Positions 1 through 8,540 of a stretch of 64,000 bases of DNA are shown here, piece by piece. The stretch covers positions 1 through 64,000 of the forward strand of contig CAKPKR010000005.1 in NCBI GenBank assembly GCA_934167465.1, given 5' to 3'. Below the pieces are notes generated by a model. It saw nothing but the letters and a program-made list of their open reading frames with translations, was not told where the DNA came from and made no database searches. The position numbers were made by a program, and so were the translations under genes. Every line of letters starts with the position of its first letter. Position 1 is the first letter of the stretch. Origin of the DNA: an uncultured Bacilli bacterium (GTDB lineage: Bacteria; Bacillota_I; Bacilli_A; RF39; UBA660).

Positions 1-2
1 GT

Positions 3-248
3 CATGAAGAAGATGAAAGAAAAATCTATAACTCCAGAATGTATGAAGCAGAACAAAAAGGATTACAAAAAGGCTTAAACAAAGGTTTAAAAGAAGGCAT
101 AGAAAAAGGTATGGAGAAAGGTATGGAAAAAGGTTCAAAAAATAAAAGTATTGAAATAGCTAAAAAAATGCTAGAAAAAAATATGTCTATCGAAGAAATA
201 ATGGAAATAACATCATTATCACAACAAGAAATTGAAAAATTAAATTAA
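3..248 (+). CDS. Rpn-type nuclease/transposase-like protein, C-terminal end (5' partial)
   Basis: The reading frame is open from the window edge, so the true start lies outside. What is visible is a highly charged tail: an EAEQKG segment followed by repeated KG(L/M/I)xKG units, then a short helical end (IAKKMLEKNMSIEEIMEITS). This combination of a Gly/Lys/Glu repeat linker and an amphipathic end is the usual C-terminus of Rpn-family (PD-(D/E)XK) recombination-promoting nucleases annotated as putative transposases. The catalytic domain is not in the window, so the family call rests on the tail alone. A strong terminator follows directly. Confidence 0.65.
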   Translation, partial: HEEDERKIYNSRMYEAEQKGLQKGLNKGLKEGIEKGMEKGMEKGSKNKSIEIAKKMLEKNMSIEEIMEITSLSQQEIEKLN

Positions 249-252
249 TGTC

Positions 253-294
253 AAAAACAAATGTTCGTTTATATATTGAATATTTGTTTTTTTT
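253..294 (+). terminator. Rho-independent terminator after the Rpn-like gene
   Basis: A 14-bp stem (253-266 with 278-291, one G-U pair) closes an 11-nt loop and runs into a T tract. Its left arm overlaps the candidate SOS box at 255-268. Confidence 0.8.
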
Positions 295-304
295 ATGTTA
301 TACT
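255..304 (+). promoter_or_regulatory. ruvA promoter with candidate SOS (LexA) box
   Basis: The promoter reads TTGAAT (276-281), 17 bp, TATACT (299-304), with a TG at 296-297 making it an extended -10. Upstream, 255-268 reads AAAACAAATGTTCG, 11 of 14 matches to the Gram-positive LexA box CGAACATATGTTCG. The same ACAAATGTTC core occurs in front of the Y-family polymerase at 20847. RuvAB is SOS-controlled in several bacteria. The box is upstream of the -35 here and also forms part of a terminator arm, so this copy is less certain than the second one. Confidence 0.5.
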
Positions 305-319
305 TATTAAGGTGATAAT

Positions 320-862
320 ATGTACTCATATATAAAAGGAATAGTAACAGAAATAGAAAGCAACTTCATAACATTAGAAAATAATAATATTGGATATATG
401 ATATATGTATCAAATCCATATTTTTATAAAATTAATAATGATTATAAAATATATATATATCAAAATATAAAAGAAGATGAAAACACATTATATGGTTTTA
501 GTGAATTAGAACAAAAGCAATTATTTTTAAAATTAATAGATGTAAATGGTGTAGGGCCTAAAATGGCATTACCTATAATAGCAACTGACCCTAAAGAGGT
601 AATATCTGCTATTGAAGAAGGAAATATAAGTTATTTGAAAAAATTTCCTAAAATTGGTGATAAAGTAGCAAGACAAATCATATTAGATTTGAAAGGAAAA
701 TTAGTAAATGATAGCAGTGAAAAAATAAACAATGATGAATTAATAGATACTTTAAAAGCATTAGGATATAAAACACAAGATATAAAAAGAATATTACCAA
801 ACATTAAAGAAACAGAAATTGAAAAACAAATTAAAGAAGCATTAAAATTGTTAATGAAATAG
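320..862 (+). CDS. ruvA: Holliday junction branch migration protein RuvA
   Basis: RuvA binds the four-way Holliday junction and recruits the RuvB motors during recombinational repair. The 180-aa protein has the N-terminal OB fold (YSYIKGIVTEI...), the helix-hairpin-helix pair (LIDVNGVGPKMALPI about residues 72-86 and FPKIGDKVARQIILDLK about 108-124) and the short C-terminal domain III that contacts RuvB. The length is slightly below the usual 190-205 aa because the linker before domain III is short. The start has a good AAGGTGAT ribosome site. It is separated from ruvB by a small HAD gene, so the three genes form one operon. Confidence 0.97.
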   Translation: MYSYIKGIVTEIESNFITLENNNIGYMIYVSNPYFYKINNDYKIYIYQNIKEDENTLYGFSELEQKQLFLKLIDVNGVGPKMALPIIATDPKEVISAIEEGNISYLKKFPKIGDKVARQIILDLKGKLVNDSSEKINNDELIDTLKALGYKTQDIKRILPNIKETEIEKQIKEALKLLMK

Positions 863-869
863 GTATTAT

Positions 870-1454
870 ATGCGAATAGGAATAGATATCGATGATACTT
901 TGACAAATACATATGAATATACAATCAGAGTAATAAGCAAAATATATAATTTAGATTATAAAAAATTACTAAGAAAAAAATTAAATTACGATGAACTTAA
1001 AATTAATTATCCAAAAGTATTTGAAAAAGAAATATATGAAAAAGAGATTAAAAATGTAAAATTAAAAGAAAATGCTAAAAAAGTAATTAATAAACTATAT
1101 AAAAATAACGAAATAATAATAATTACTGCTAGAAACAAAAACGAATGTAAATTACCATATAATTTATGTTACAATTATTTAACAAAAAACAAAATAAAAT
1201 TTAATAAATTAATAGTTGAAACTATGGATAAAGGAAAAACTTGTTACGAAAATAAAATAGATTTATTCATAGATGATAGTATTAATAATTGTTTAAATGT
1301 ATTAGAGTATGGTATTGATACATTTATTTTTGATAATATATATAATAAAAATACTAAAATTAAAAGAGTGAAAAATTGGTTAGAAATAAACAAATACATA
1401 GAAAGGATCAACAATGGAAAGAATAGTAACAAACGAAGAAATATTAGAAGATAA
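870..1454 (+). CDS. HAD-superfamily 5'(3')-deoxyribonucleotidase-like phosphatase
   Basis: The first HAD motif is plain at the N-terminus (GIDIDDTLTNT, nucleophile and acid/base Asp pair). Motif II/III are seen as IIIITARN and the late acidic pair DLFIDDS. This is the pattern of the NT5C / YqfW-like deoxyribonucleotidase group, which dephosphorylates dNMPs, though the substrate cannot be read from sequence. It lies between ruvA and ruvB, 7 bp after ruvA, and its last 41 bp overlap the start of ruvB in another frame, so its extreme C-terminus (NGKNSNKRRNIRR) is written over the ruvB start. A second, shorter HAD protein of this type is at 27264. Confidence 0.75.
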   Translation: MRIGIDIDDTLTNTYEYTIRVISKIYNLDYKKLLRKKLNYDELKINYPKVFEKEIYEKEIKNVKLKENAKKVINKLYKNNEIIIITARNKNECKLPYNLCYNYLTKNKIKFNKLIVETMDKGKTCYENKIDLFIDDSINNCLNVLEYGIDTFIFDNIYNKNTKIKRVKNWLEINKYIERINNGKNSNKRRNIRR

Positions 1455-2403
1455 TGATTTATCAATAAGACCAAGTACTATTGATGAATATATCGGGCAA
1501 AAAGAAGTAAAAGAAAATATTGATATTTATATAAAAGCCGCCAAGATTCGTAATGAAGCATTAGATCATGTTTTACTATATGGTCCCCCAGGATTAGGAA
1601 AAACCACTTTAGCGTACATTATAGCAAACGAAATGGGAGGAAATATAAAAGTAGCAAGTGGTCCCGCTATCGAAAAAACTGGTGATTTAGCTGCTATACT
1701 CTCTTCATTAGAAGAAGGGGACATTTTATTTATCGATGAAATTCATAGAATGCCTAGATTTGTTGAAGAAATACTATATTCAGCTATGGAAGATTTTGTA
1801 CTAGATATTGTTGTTGGTAGTGATTCATCAAGTAGAAATATAAGAATTGAACTACCACCATTTACATTAGTTGGCGCAACCACAAGAGCCGGTGATTTAT
1901 CTAGTCCATTAAGAGATAGATTTGGAATAGTAGCTAAATTAAATTTTTATACCGATGAAGAATTAACAAAAATTATCAAAAGAACAAGTAATGTTTTAGA
2001 TACTCCAATCGAAGAAGATGCCGCAGTAGAACTTGCTAGAAGAAGTAGAGGTACACCTAGAATTGCTAATAGACTATTTAAAAGAGTTAGAGACTTTGCT
2101 TTAGTAATTGGCGATGGAACAATTACTAAAGAAATAATAGAAAAGTCTTTGTCAAAATTGAAAGTAGATAATTTGGGATTAGATGAAACAGATTATAATC
2201 TACTTAAATCAATTATTGAAAAATTTAATGGAGGACCTGTTGGAATCGAAGCAATTGCCTCTTCAATTGGTGAGGAACAAACAACAATTGAAGATGTATA
2301 TGAACCATATTTGTTACAAACTGGATTATTAAAAAGAACATCAAGAGGAAGAATTGTAACTGAAAAAGCTTATGAACATTTAAATATAGAATATAAAAAA
2401 TAA
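1414..2403 (+). CDS. ruvB: Holliday junction branch migration ATPase RuvB
   Basis: RuvB is the hexameric AAA+ motor that drives branch migration with RuvA. The 329-aa protein has the canonical N-terminal RPSTIDEYIGQ, Walker A (GPPGLGKTT), Walker B (LFIDEIHRM), sensor 1 (VGATTRAGDLSSPLRDRFG with the arginine finger) and the C-terminal winged helix (GGPVGIEAIASSIGEE). The length is normal. The start overlaps the preceding HAD gene by 41 bp and is preceded by AAAGGATC. A terminator follows the stop. Confidence 0.98.
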   Translation: MERIVTNEEILEDNDLSIRPSTIDEYIGQKEVKENIDIYIKAAKIRNEALDHVLLYGPPGLGKTTLAYIIANEMGGNIKVASGPAIEKTGDLAAILSSLEEGDILFIDEIHRMPRFVEEILYSAMEDFVLDIVVGSDSSSRNIRIELPPFTLVGATTRAGDLSSPLRDRFGIVAKLNFYTDEELTKIIKRTSNVLDTPIEEDAAVELARRSRGTPRIANRLFKRVRDFALVIGDGTITKEIIEKSLSKLKVDNLGLDETDYNLLKSIIEKFNGGPVGIEAIASSIGEEQTTIEDVYEPYLLQTGLLKRTSRGRIVTEKAYEHLNIEYKK

Positions 2404-2410
2404 TTATTTA

Positions 2411-2435
2411 GGGAATAGAAATACTATTTCCTTTT
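2411..2435 (+). terminator. Terminator after ruvB
   Basis: Stem GGGAATAG (2411-2418) with CTATTTCC (2424-2431), one G-U pair, loop AAATA, then four T. It ends the ruvA-HAD-ruvB operon. Confidence 0.7.
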
Positions 2436-2446
2436 AAATGAAAAAA

Positions 2447-2470
2447 TGTTATAATTTAGAAGGTGATTTT
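2447..2470 (+). promoter_or_regulatory. Extended -10 promoter and ribosome site of def
   Basis: TGTTATAAT (TATAAT at 2450-2455) is an extended -10. AAGGTGAT follows at 2460-2467. The predicted leader is only about 10 nt. The position of this -10 and ribosome site decides the start at 2471 rather than the upstream in-frame ATG at 2438, which precedes the promoter. Confidence 0.65.
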
Positions 2471-3106
2471 ATGAAAAATTCAACAATTGAATCTATTAAT
2501 ATTAAAGAAAATGAATCATATTTAAGACAGATTTCCACTATTGTCAGTTTAAATGATAAAAATTTGAATGATTATATACATACATTAGAACAATATTGTA
2601 GTGAAAATTCCGTAATGGCAATGGCTGCTGTTCAATTAGGAATACCAAAAAGATTGGTATATTTAAAAAATACAAATTTAGATATTATAAATAAAATACA
2701 AACAAATTCACTTACCCCTGAAGAAAAAAACTATAATGAAGCAACAGTCTTAATAAATCCGGTTATTGCAAATAAAGAAGGATTAACTGAATATTGGGAA
2801 GCATGCGCTAGCTGTTTAGACAATTTTGGTAGAGTACTAAGACCATATAAAATAGATATAGAATATTATGATATAAATGGAGAAAAACATTTTGAAACAA
2901 TAGAAGGATTTAAATCTACTGTTTTATCACATGAAATTGATCACCTTGATGGTATTTTGCATATAGATATAGCTGAAGAATTACTTCAAATGCCAGCTAA
3001 AGAAAGACAATTATGGCGTCAAAAACACGGATATAAAATTTATTCTAAGACTGGTGATTATGATTTATTAAAAGAAAATAATAAGAAAAAGGTATTAAAA
3101 AAATAA
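2471..3106 (+). CDS. def: Peptide deformylase
   Basis: Removes the N-formyl group from nascent proteins using a divalent metal. The three PDF motifs are recognisable though diverged: motif 1 (MAAVQLGIPKR, in place of GLAAPQVG), motif 2 (EACASCLDNFGRVLR, metal Cys) and motif 3 (LSHEIDHLDGILHID, HExxH). With the start at 2471 the protein is 211 aa. The motif 1 and 2 variants put it with the type 3 / PDF-like branch found in many low-GC Gram-positives and not with E. coli-type Def. queA follows 14 bp downstream. Confidence 0.88.
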   Translation: MKNSTIESINIKENESYLRQISTIVSLNDKNLNDYIHTLEQYCSENSVMAMAAVQLGIPKRLVYLKNTNLDIINKIQTNSLTPEEKNYNEATVLINPVIANKEGLTEYWEACASCLDNFGRVLRPYKIDIEYYDINGEKHFETIEGFKSTVLSHEIDHLDGILHIDIAEELLQMPAKERQLWRQKHGYKIYSKTGDYDLLKENNKKKVLKK

Positions 3107-3120
3107 AGGAGGTATTAAAA

Positions 3121-4143
3121 ATGAAAACAGATGATTTTGATTATTATTTACCTGAGCATTTAATAGCGCAAACTCCTTTAGAAAAAAGAGATGAATCAAA
3201 GCTATTAGTTTTAGATAAAAATACAGGTGAAATTGAACATAAACATTTTAAAGAAATAATAGATTTATTAGATTCTAATGATGTTTTAGTTTTAAACGAT
3301 ACTAAAGTAATACCCGCTAGATTAATTGGAACAAAAGAAGAAACAAATGCTGTAATAGAATTATTAATGTTAAAAAATATTAAAGATAATACTTGGGAAT
3401 GTTTGACAAAACCTGCTAAAAGAATAAAAGAAGGAACCATAGTATCATTTGGTAATAAATTGAAAGCAAAATGCATAGAAGTAAAAGATGAAGGAATAAG
3501 AATATTTGAATTTATATATGATGGTATATTATATGAAATACTAGATGAACTTGGAGAAATGCCATTACCTCCTTATATACACGAAAAACTAAAAGATAAA
3601 GATAGATATCAAACTGTATATGCTAAAAACATAGGAAGTGCGGCCGCACCTACAGCAGGATTACATTTTACTGAAGAATTACTAAAAAAAATAAAAGAAA
3701 AAGGAATTACAATTTGTTACGTAACTCTTCATGTTGGACTTGGAACATTTAGACCAGTTAATGTTGAGGATGTAACAAAACATGTTATGCATAGTGAATA
3801 CTATCAAATGAGTAAAGAAACTGCAAATATATTGAATGAAGCTAAGAAAACTAAAAAAAGAATAATAAGTGTTGGAACAACATCAACTAGAACATTAGAG
3901 ACAATAATAAAAAAATATGGGGAATTTAAAGAATGTAGTGGCAATACCGATATATTTATATATCCAGGATATAAATTTGAAGCAATTGATGCTCTAATCA
4001 CCAACTTTCATTTGCCTAAATCAACATTAGTAATGTTAGTTAGTGCTTTAGCCGGAAAAGAAAATATAATGAATGCTTATAAAATAGCCGTAGAAAAAGA
4101 ATATAGATTTTTCTCTTTTGGTGATTCTATGTTTATAAAATAA
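3121..4143 (+). CDS. queA: S-adenosylmethionine:tRNA ribosyltransferase-isomerase QueA
   Basis: Transfers and isomerises the ribosyl group of SAM onto preQ1-modified tRNA to give epoxyqueuosine. The 340-aa protein is full length and starts with the family signature (MKTDDFDYYLPEHLIAQTP). Other hallmarks are RDESKLLVLD, LVLNDTKVIPARL, SAAAPTAGLHFT and HVGLGTFRPV. A classic AAAGGAGG ribosome site precedes it. It is read with def. No other queuosine gene is in the window. Confidence 0.97.
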   Translation: MKTDDFDYYLPEHLIAQTPLEKRDESKLLVLDKNTGEIEHKHFKEIIDLLDSNDVLVLNDTKVIPARLIGTKEETNAVIELLMLKNIKDNTWECLTKPAKRIKEGTIVSFGNKLKAKCIEVKDEGIRIFEFIYDGILYEILDELGEMPLPPYIHEKLKDKDRYQTVYAKNIGSAAAPTAGLHFTEELLKKIKEKGITICYVTLHVGLGTFRPVNVEDVTKHVMHSEYYQMSKETANILNEAKKTKKRIISVGTTSTRTLETIIKKYGEFKECSGNTDIFIYPGYKFEAIDALITNFHLPKSTLVMLVSALAGKENIMNAYKIAVEKEYRFFSFGDSMFIK

Positions 4144-4187
4144 AGACAAATGTCTTTTTTTTTGATATAATTTCATTAGGTGATTTT
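4142..4187 (+). promoter_or_regulatory. Compact terminator-promoter-RBS junction (queA end / unknown gene)
   Basis: The stem AAAGAC/GTCTTT (4142-4147, 4152-4157) with loop AAAT and a T tract overlaps the last base of the queA stop codon region. The end of the T tract leads directly into an extended -10, TGATATAAT (4163-4171), and AGGTGAT is at 4178-4184. The terminator, promoter and ribosome site fit in 46 bp. Confidence 0.75.
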
Positions 4188-5201
4188 ATGACAGAAGAAA
4201 TGTATAATAGATTAAATGATTATTTAAATGATATTTTTATTGAACTAGATAAAAAGGATAAAATATTTGTTGATAATTTAAAATCTATAGTTATTTTGAA
4301 TACAATAATTGATAAACTTTTTAACGGATGCATTACAAGTGAATGTAAAGTAAATAATTTATCATTTAATGATGTATTTTTACTTGGAAGAGAAATAATC
4401 GAATATATTAACCCAAAGTATTTAGAAGAATATGATGAATTGATCAGTAGTGGTAAATTAGAATTTAATTATGATGGAAACTGTGAAAGTGCTGTGTACT
4501 ATAAATTAAATTCAGATATTAAATTTATAGATATCGAAAGACACTTTAACTATGAGGATGTAATCACATTAATTCATGAATTTATTCATTATTCAGAATT
4601 AAAAGAAAAAAATAAAACAACTTATAATCGCGAATTTTTAACTGAATTCATTGCGATATATTTTGAAAAAATTGCTGAAAAATATTTAATAGAAGAAAAA
4701 AATGTTCCAATCGATGAAATTTCACTTAACTTAAGAGAAATTTCATTATATCGACATAATCGTGAATTTTATGAATATTCTGTTATATTACTTGCCTATG
4801 AAAAATTTGGAAATATAAATGAAAATACAACTAATGACTTAGATAAATTACTAAAATTTAAAGATAATTCTTTCGAACGAGAGTGTATAGAATTACTTCA
4901 AAAATTTGATAAAATAAACGAAACTAATAATGAAAAAGATAGTGTTATCAAAATGACAAAGTTAGTAAATTACAATTATAAATATATAGTAGGAACTTTT
5001 TTAGCACATTATGCTCTAGAACACTCCAAAATAGAAGATATGGTTAAGTTAAATGATAATATAAATACAGAAGAATATACAAACTTATCAGTTGAAGAAA
5101 TATTAAATACAGTTGGTATAAAAATAAATGAAGAAATGATTAACCAAACCGTCGATATAATTAAAAATTCAATACACCATTATGAGGGAAAAACAAAATG
5201 A
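4188..5201 (+). CDS. Unknown protein with an HExxH metallopeptidase-like motif
   Basis: I do not recognise the family. The 337-aa protein has no signal peptide or membrane helix. Around residues 130-150 it carries LIHEFIHYSELK, an HExxH motif, followed about 20 residues later by REFLTEFIAIYFEKIAEKY, where a Glu could be the third zinc ligand as in gluzincins. The rest is helical and rich in Lys, Asn and Glu. It has its own promoter and overlaps miaA by 4 bp (ATGA), so the two are translationally coupled. A cytoplasmic zinc peptidase or a peptidase-fold relic are the simplest readings. Function is not assigned. Confidence 0.7.
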   Translation: MTEEMYNRLNDYLNDIFIELDKKDKIFVDNLKSIVILNTIIDKLFNGCITSECKVNNLSFNDVFLLGREIIEYINPKYLEEYDELISSGKLEFNYDGNCESAVYYKLNSDIKFIDIERHFNYEDVITLIHEFIHYSELKEKNKTTYNREFLTEFIAIYFEKIAEKYLIEEKNVPIDEISLNLREISLYRHNREFYEYSVILLAYEKFGNINENTTNDLDKLLKFKDNSFERECIELLQKFDKINETNNEKDSVIKMTKLVNYNYKYIVGTFLAHYALEHSKIEDMVKLNDNINTEEYTNLSVEEILNTVGIKINEEMINQTVDIIKNSIHHYEGKTK

Positions 5202-6067
5202 TAATAGTAATAACTGGACCTACTGCTGTAGGAAAGACAAAGCTAAGTATCGAATTAGCTAAAAAATTAAATGGTGAAATCATTAATGCTGATTCTACAC
5301 AAATATTTAAAGAATTAGATGTAGCAACCGCTAAAGTAACAGAAGAAGAAAAAGAAAACATAATTCATCATTTAATTGATATTAAAAATATTAAAGAAGA
5401 CTATACTGTATATGATTATCAAAAAGATTGCCGAAAAAAAATAGAAGAAATATTATCTAAAAATAAAACACCAATCTTAGTTGGTGGAACAGGATTATAT
5501 ATTAAAGCTGCTTTGTACGATTATAAATTTAATGAAGAAAATATTAAAAACGATTATTCAAAATATACAAATAATGAATTATATGAAAAATTATTAAAAT
5601 TAAATCCAAATACAGAAATTCATAAAAATAACCGAAAAAGAATTGAAAGAGAATTAGATAAATACTCAAATAATAATTTTAGCCAAGGAAAAACTAATAA
5701 ACTATTATATGATGTAAAATTCATCGGACTAACAACGGATAGAGAAACATTATATAAAAGAATAAATGAAAGAGTAGATATAATGCTTAAAAATGGTTTA
5801 TTGGAAGAAGCTAAAAAAATATACGAAACAAACATAAGAACAAAAGCTGTTTTAACACCAATAGGATATAAAGAATTATTTGATTATTTTGATAATAAAT
5901 GTACTTTAAATGAAGCAATAGACTTAATAAAACAAAAAAGCAGAAGATACGCAAAAAGACAATATACTTGGAATAAACATCAATTTGAGTTAAAATGGTT
6001 TGATGTAGACTTTAATAATTTTGATAATACAATTAATGAAGTTTTAAAATATATAAAGGAGGATTAA
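5198..6067 (+). CDS. miaA: tRNA dimethylallyltransferase MiaA
   Basis: Adds the isopentenyl group to A37 of tRNAs reading UNN codons. The P-loop is at the N-terminus (ITGPTAVGKTKLS), followed by the substrate motif INADSTQIFKELD (the usual DSxQ(V/I)Y), ILVGGTGLYIKA and the C-terminal QKSRRYAKRQYTW. The 289-aa length is typical. It starts inside the upstream gene by an ATGA overlap, and the next gene follows after 1 bp with AAAGGAGG, forming a tRNA-modification and sulfur operon. Confidence 0.97.
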   Translation: MIIVITGPTAVGKTKLSIELAKKLNGEIINADSTQIFKELDVATAKVTEEEKENIIHHLIDIKNIKEDYTVYDYQKDCRKKIEEILSKNKTPILVGGTGLYIKAALYDYKFNEENIKNDYSKYTNNELYEKLLKLNPNTEIHKNNRKRIERELDKYSNNNFSQGKTNKLLYDVKFIGLTTDRETLYKRINERVDIMLKNGLLEEAKKIYETNIRTKAVLTPIGYKELFDYFDNKCTLNEAIDLIKQKSRRYAKRQYTWNKHQFELKWFDVDFNNFDNTINEVLKYIKED

Positions 6068-6068
6068 A

Positions 6069-7202
6069 ATGATATATTTAGATTATGCAGCTTCAACACC
6101 AGTAGATGATGAAGTTTTAAACACATTTTATGAAACAACTAAAAAATATTTTGCTAACCCAAATTCTCATCATAAATTAGGACTACAAGCAAAAGAATTA
6201 ATAGATAAAAGCACCTTAAAAATAGCTCAAAATCTAAATGTATTACCAGACGAAATTATTTATACATCAGGGGCTAGTGAATCAAATAATCTAGTTATTA
6301 AAGGAATATGTGAAAGATATAAATCAAAAGGTAAACATATTCTAATAAGTAGTTTAGAGCATAATTCTATAGTCGCTGCAGCAACCATTATGCAAGAACT
6401 TGGTTTTGAAGTAGAATTAATTCCAATTAATAAAGATGGACTAATTGATATAAATAAACTAAAAGAAATGATAAGAGAAGATACTATTCTTGTTAGTGTT
6501 TGTTCAGTAGATAGTGAAATAGGATTAAAACAACCAATAGAAGAAATAGGAGAACTTTTAAAACAATATCCTAATTGTGTATTTCATAGTGATGCTTCAC
6601 AGTCAATTGGTAAAATAAATATTAATTATGAAAATGTTGATTTAGTAACAATCGCCCCTCATAAATTTTATGGATTGAATGGATTTGGAATATTAATCAA
6701 AAAGAAAAATATTGGTTTAAAGCCACAAATAAATGGAGGTAAATCAACAACTATATTTAGAAGTGGAACACCAGACGTTGCTAATATTGTCGCAACTGAA
6801 AAAGCTTTAGATATTGCGATTACTAACTTAGAAGAAAGATATAACTATGTAAAAAAACTAAGTGATAAAATTAAAAAAAAACTAAAAGAATATAATAACA
6901 TTCATATTAATAATACTGAAAATTCTATTCCTTATACCATTAACTTTAGTATAAAAGGAATAAAATCATTAGAAATAGCTGAACAACTAGAAAAATATGA
7001 TATTTTTGTTTCAACAAAAACATCTTGTTGTCCAATTGAAACACCATCTAAATTAGTTTATGCATTAACAAAAGACAAAGGATTATCAACTTCATCATTA
7101 AGATTAAGTCTATCCCATTTAACAAAAGAAAATGAAATAGATGAATTTTTAAGAGTTTTTGATATTATTTATAAGGAGTATGAAAATAATGGAAAAATAT
7201 AA
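6069..7202 (+). CDS. Cysteine desulfurase (NifS/IscS family)
   Basis: A PLP enzyme that removes sulfur from cysteine and hands it on as persulfide. Typical features are the N-terminal YLDYAASTP, the phosphate-binding SGASESNN, the PLP lysine in APHKFYG (about residue 199) and the catalytic loop TSCC (about 318-321). The 377-aa length is normal. It is followed by an overlapping PP-loop tRNA thiolase, so a likely role is sulfur donor for tRNA thiolation, also serving MnmA at 46759. No IscU-type scaffold is next to it. Confidence 0.95.
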   Translation: MIYLDYAASTPVDDEVLNTFYETTKKYFANPNSHHKLGLQAKELIDKSTLKIAQNLNVLPDEIIYTSGASESNNLVIKGICERYKSKGKHILISSLEHNSIVAAATIMQELGFEVELIPINKDGLIDINKLKEMIREDTILVSVCSVDSEIGLKQPIEEIGELLKQYPNCVFHSDASQSIGKININYENVDLVTIAPHKFYGLNGFGILIKKKNIGLKPQINGGKSTTIFRSGTPDVANIVATEKALDIAITNLEERYNYVKKLSDKIKKKLKEYNNIHINNTENSIPYTINFSIKGIKSLEIAEQLEKYDIFVSTKTSCCPIETPSKLVYALTKDKGLSTSSLRLSLSHLTKENEIDEFLRVFDIIYKEYENNGKI

Positions 7203-8019
7203 AGAAATAGAAAGAAGCATAATAAAAAAATATCGTAAAGAAATATGGAGCAAATTTGTTAAAGGTGTTCAAGAATATGAATTGATAAATGAAAATGATA
7301 ATATAATGGTATGTATAAGTGGGGGCAAAGACTCATTTCTACTTGCCAAATGTATTCAAGAATTAGAAAGACATGGTAAAGTAAAATTTAAAGCTCACTA
7401 TGTCGTAATGGATCCTGGATATAACGATTATAATAGAGATTACATATTAGACAATGCTAAAACATTAAATGTTCCAATTGAAATGTTTAATAGTGATATA
7501 TTTGATGTGGTAGCAAACATTGATTCAAAAAGTCCTTGTTATATGTGTGCTAGAATGCGTAGAGGATATTTATATAATAAAGCTAAAGAACTAGGATGTA
7601 ATAAAATTGCTTTAGGACATCACTTTGATGATGTAATAGAGACAACATTACTTTCAATGTTTTATGGCTCTGAAATAAAAACAATGATGCCAAAATTACA
7701 TTCAGATAACTTTGAAGGAATAGAACTAATTAGACCACTTTATTTAGTAAAAGAAGAAGATATTATTTCTTGGAAAAAATTTAATGAACTAACATTTATT
7801 AATTGTGCTTGTAGATTTACCGAAGGGTGTTCTTTGATAAATGATGGAACAAGCAAAAGAAAAGAAATAAAAGAATTAATTAAAAATTTAAGAAAAATAA
7901 ATAAAAATGTTGATTATAATATTTTTAAAAGTATGGATAACATCAATCTTAATTGTGTTTTAGGAACCAAAAAAGATGGAAAATATAAAAGTTTCTTAGA
8001 TGAATATGAAAGGAAGTAA
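7189..8019 (+). CDS. TtcA-like tRNA 2-thiolation ATPase (PP-loop)
   Basis: The PP-loop SGGKDSFLL and the CYMCARMRRG CxxC pair are the signature of the TtcA/TtuA group, which adenylates a tRNA base and replaces oxygen by sulfur. LGHHFDDVIET is also characteristic. I place the start at ATG 7189: AAGGAG at 7173-7178 gives 10 nt spacing to it, while the ATG at 7180 is only 1 nt away and the TTG at 7159 has no ribosome site. The gene overlaps the cysteine desulfurase by 14 bp, which fits a sulfur relay. Whether the target is C32 or another base cannot be read. Confidence 0.85.
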   Translation: MEKYKEIERSIIKKYRKEIWSKFVKGVQEYELINENDNIMVCISGGKDSFLLAKCIQELERHGKVKFKAHYVVMDPGYNDYNRDYILDNAKTLNVPIEMFNSDIFDVVANIDSKSPCYMCARMRRGYLYNKAKELGCNKIALGHHFDDVIETTLLSMFYGSEIKTMMPKLHSDNFEGIELIRPLYLVKEEDIISWKKFNELTFINCACRFTEGCSLINDGTSKRKEIKELIKNLRKINKNVDYNIFKSMDNINLNCVLGTKKDGKYKSFLDEYERK

Positions 8020-8021
8020 AA

Positions 8022-8489
8022 ATGAAAAGAGAAGATTATATTAGTTGGGATGAATACTTTATGTGAATAGCAATTTTGTCAACTTATAGAAGTAAAGATC
8101 CTAATACTCAAGTTGGAGCTTGCATTGTAAATGATGAGAATAAAATTGTATCTATCGGTTATAATGGTTCTCCAAGAGGACTAAACGATGATGATATGCC
8201 TTGGGAAAGGAATGGGAATTTTATAAACACTAAATATGACTATGTCTGCCATAGTGAATTGAATGCTATTTTAAACTATAATGGAAGTTTAAAAGGAACA
8301 AGAATATAGGTGACTCTATTTCCTTGTAATGAATGCACTAAAGTAATAGCTCAAGTAGGAATAAAAGAAGTAATATATTTAAGTGAAAAATATAATGGAA
8401 CTGAATCTAATATTGTAAGTAAAAAAATACTAGATTCTGTAGGTATCAAATATCGCGAATATACAAAACAAATAAAAAAATTAATATAG
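8022..8489 (+). pseudogene. dCMP deaminase (ComEB-like) with two in-frame stops
   Basis: Read in one uninterrupted frame from ATG 8022 to TAG 8487, this is a complete 155-codon deoxycytidylate deaminase: MKREDYISWDEYFM at the start, SKDPNTQVGACIVN, the zinc motif CHSELNAI and the second zinc motif TLFPCNEC. Codon 15 is TGA (8064-8066), where relatives usually have Gly, and codon 96 is TAG (8307-8309), where an aromatic residue is usual. Each can arise by one base change. There are no frameshifts and the tail remains conserved, so the loss looks recent. The ribosome site AGGAAG is intact and the gene abuts the TtcA-like gene. TGA ends other genes here, so recoding is unlikely. Confidence 0.8.
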
Positions 8490-8514
8490 AATTATAGTAA
8501 AAAAATAATAAATT

Positions 8515-8523
8515 TGGTATAAT
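8515..8523 (+). promoter_or_regulatory. Extended -10 promoter of the AI-2E family gene
   Basis: TGGTATAAT (TATAAT at 8518-8523), then AGGTGAT at 8530-8536 directly before ATG 8541. Confidence 0.6.
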
Positions 8524-8540
8524 AAACGTAGGTGATGAAA

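Noticed and set aside
8022..8489. Recoding of TGA (as Gly or Trp) to explain the dCMP deaminase frame
   Set aside because: TGA ends other intact genes (for example at 25051 and 32267), Trp is TGG throughout, and a TAG also interrupts the same gene.
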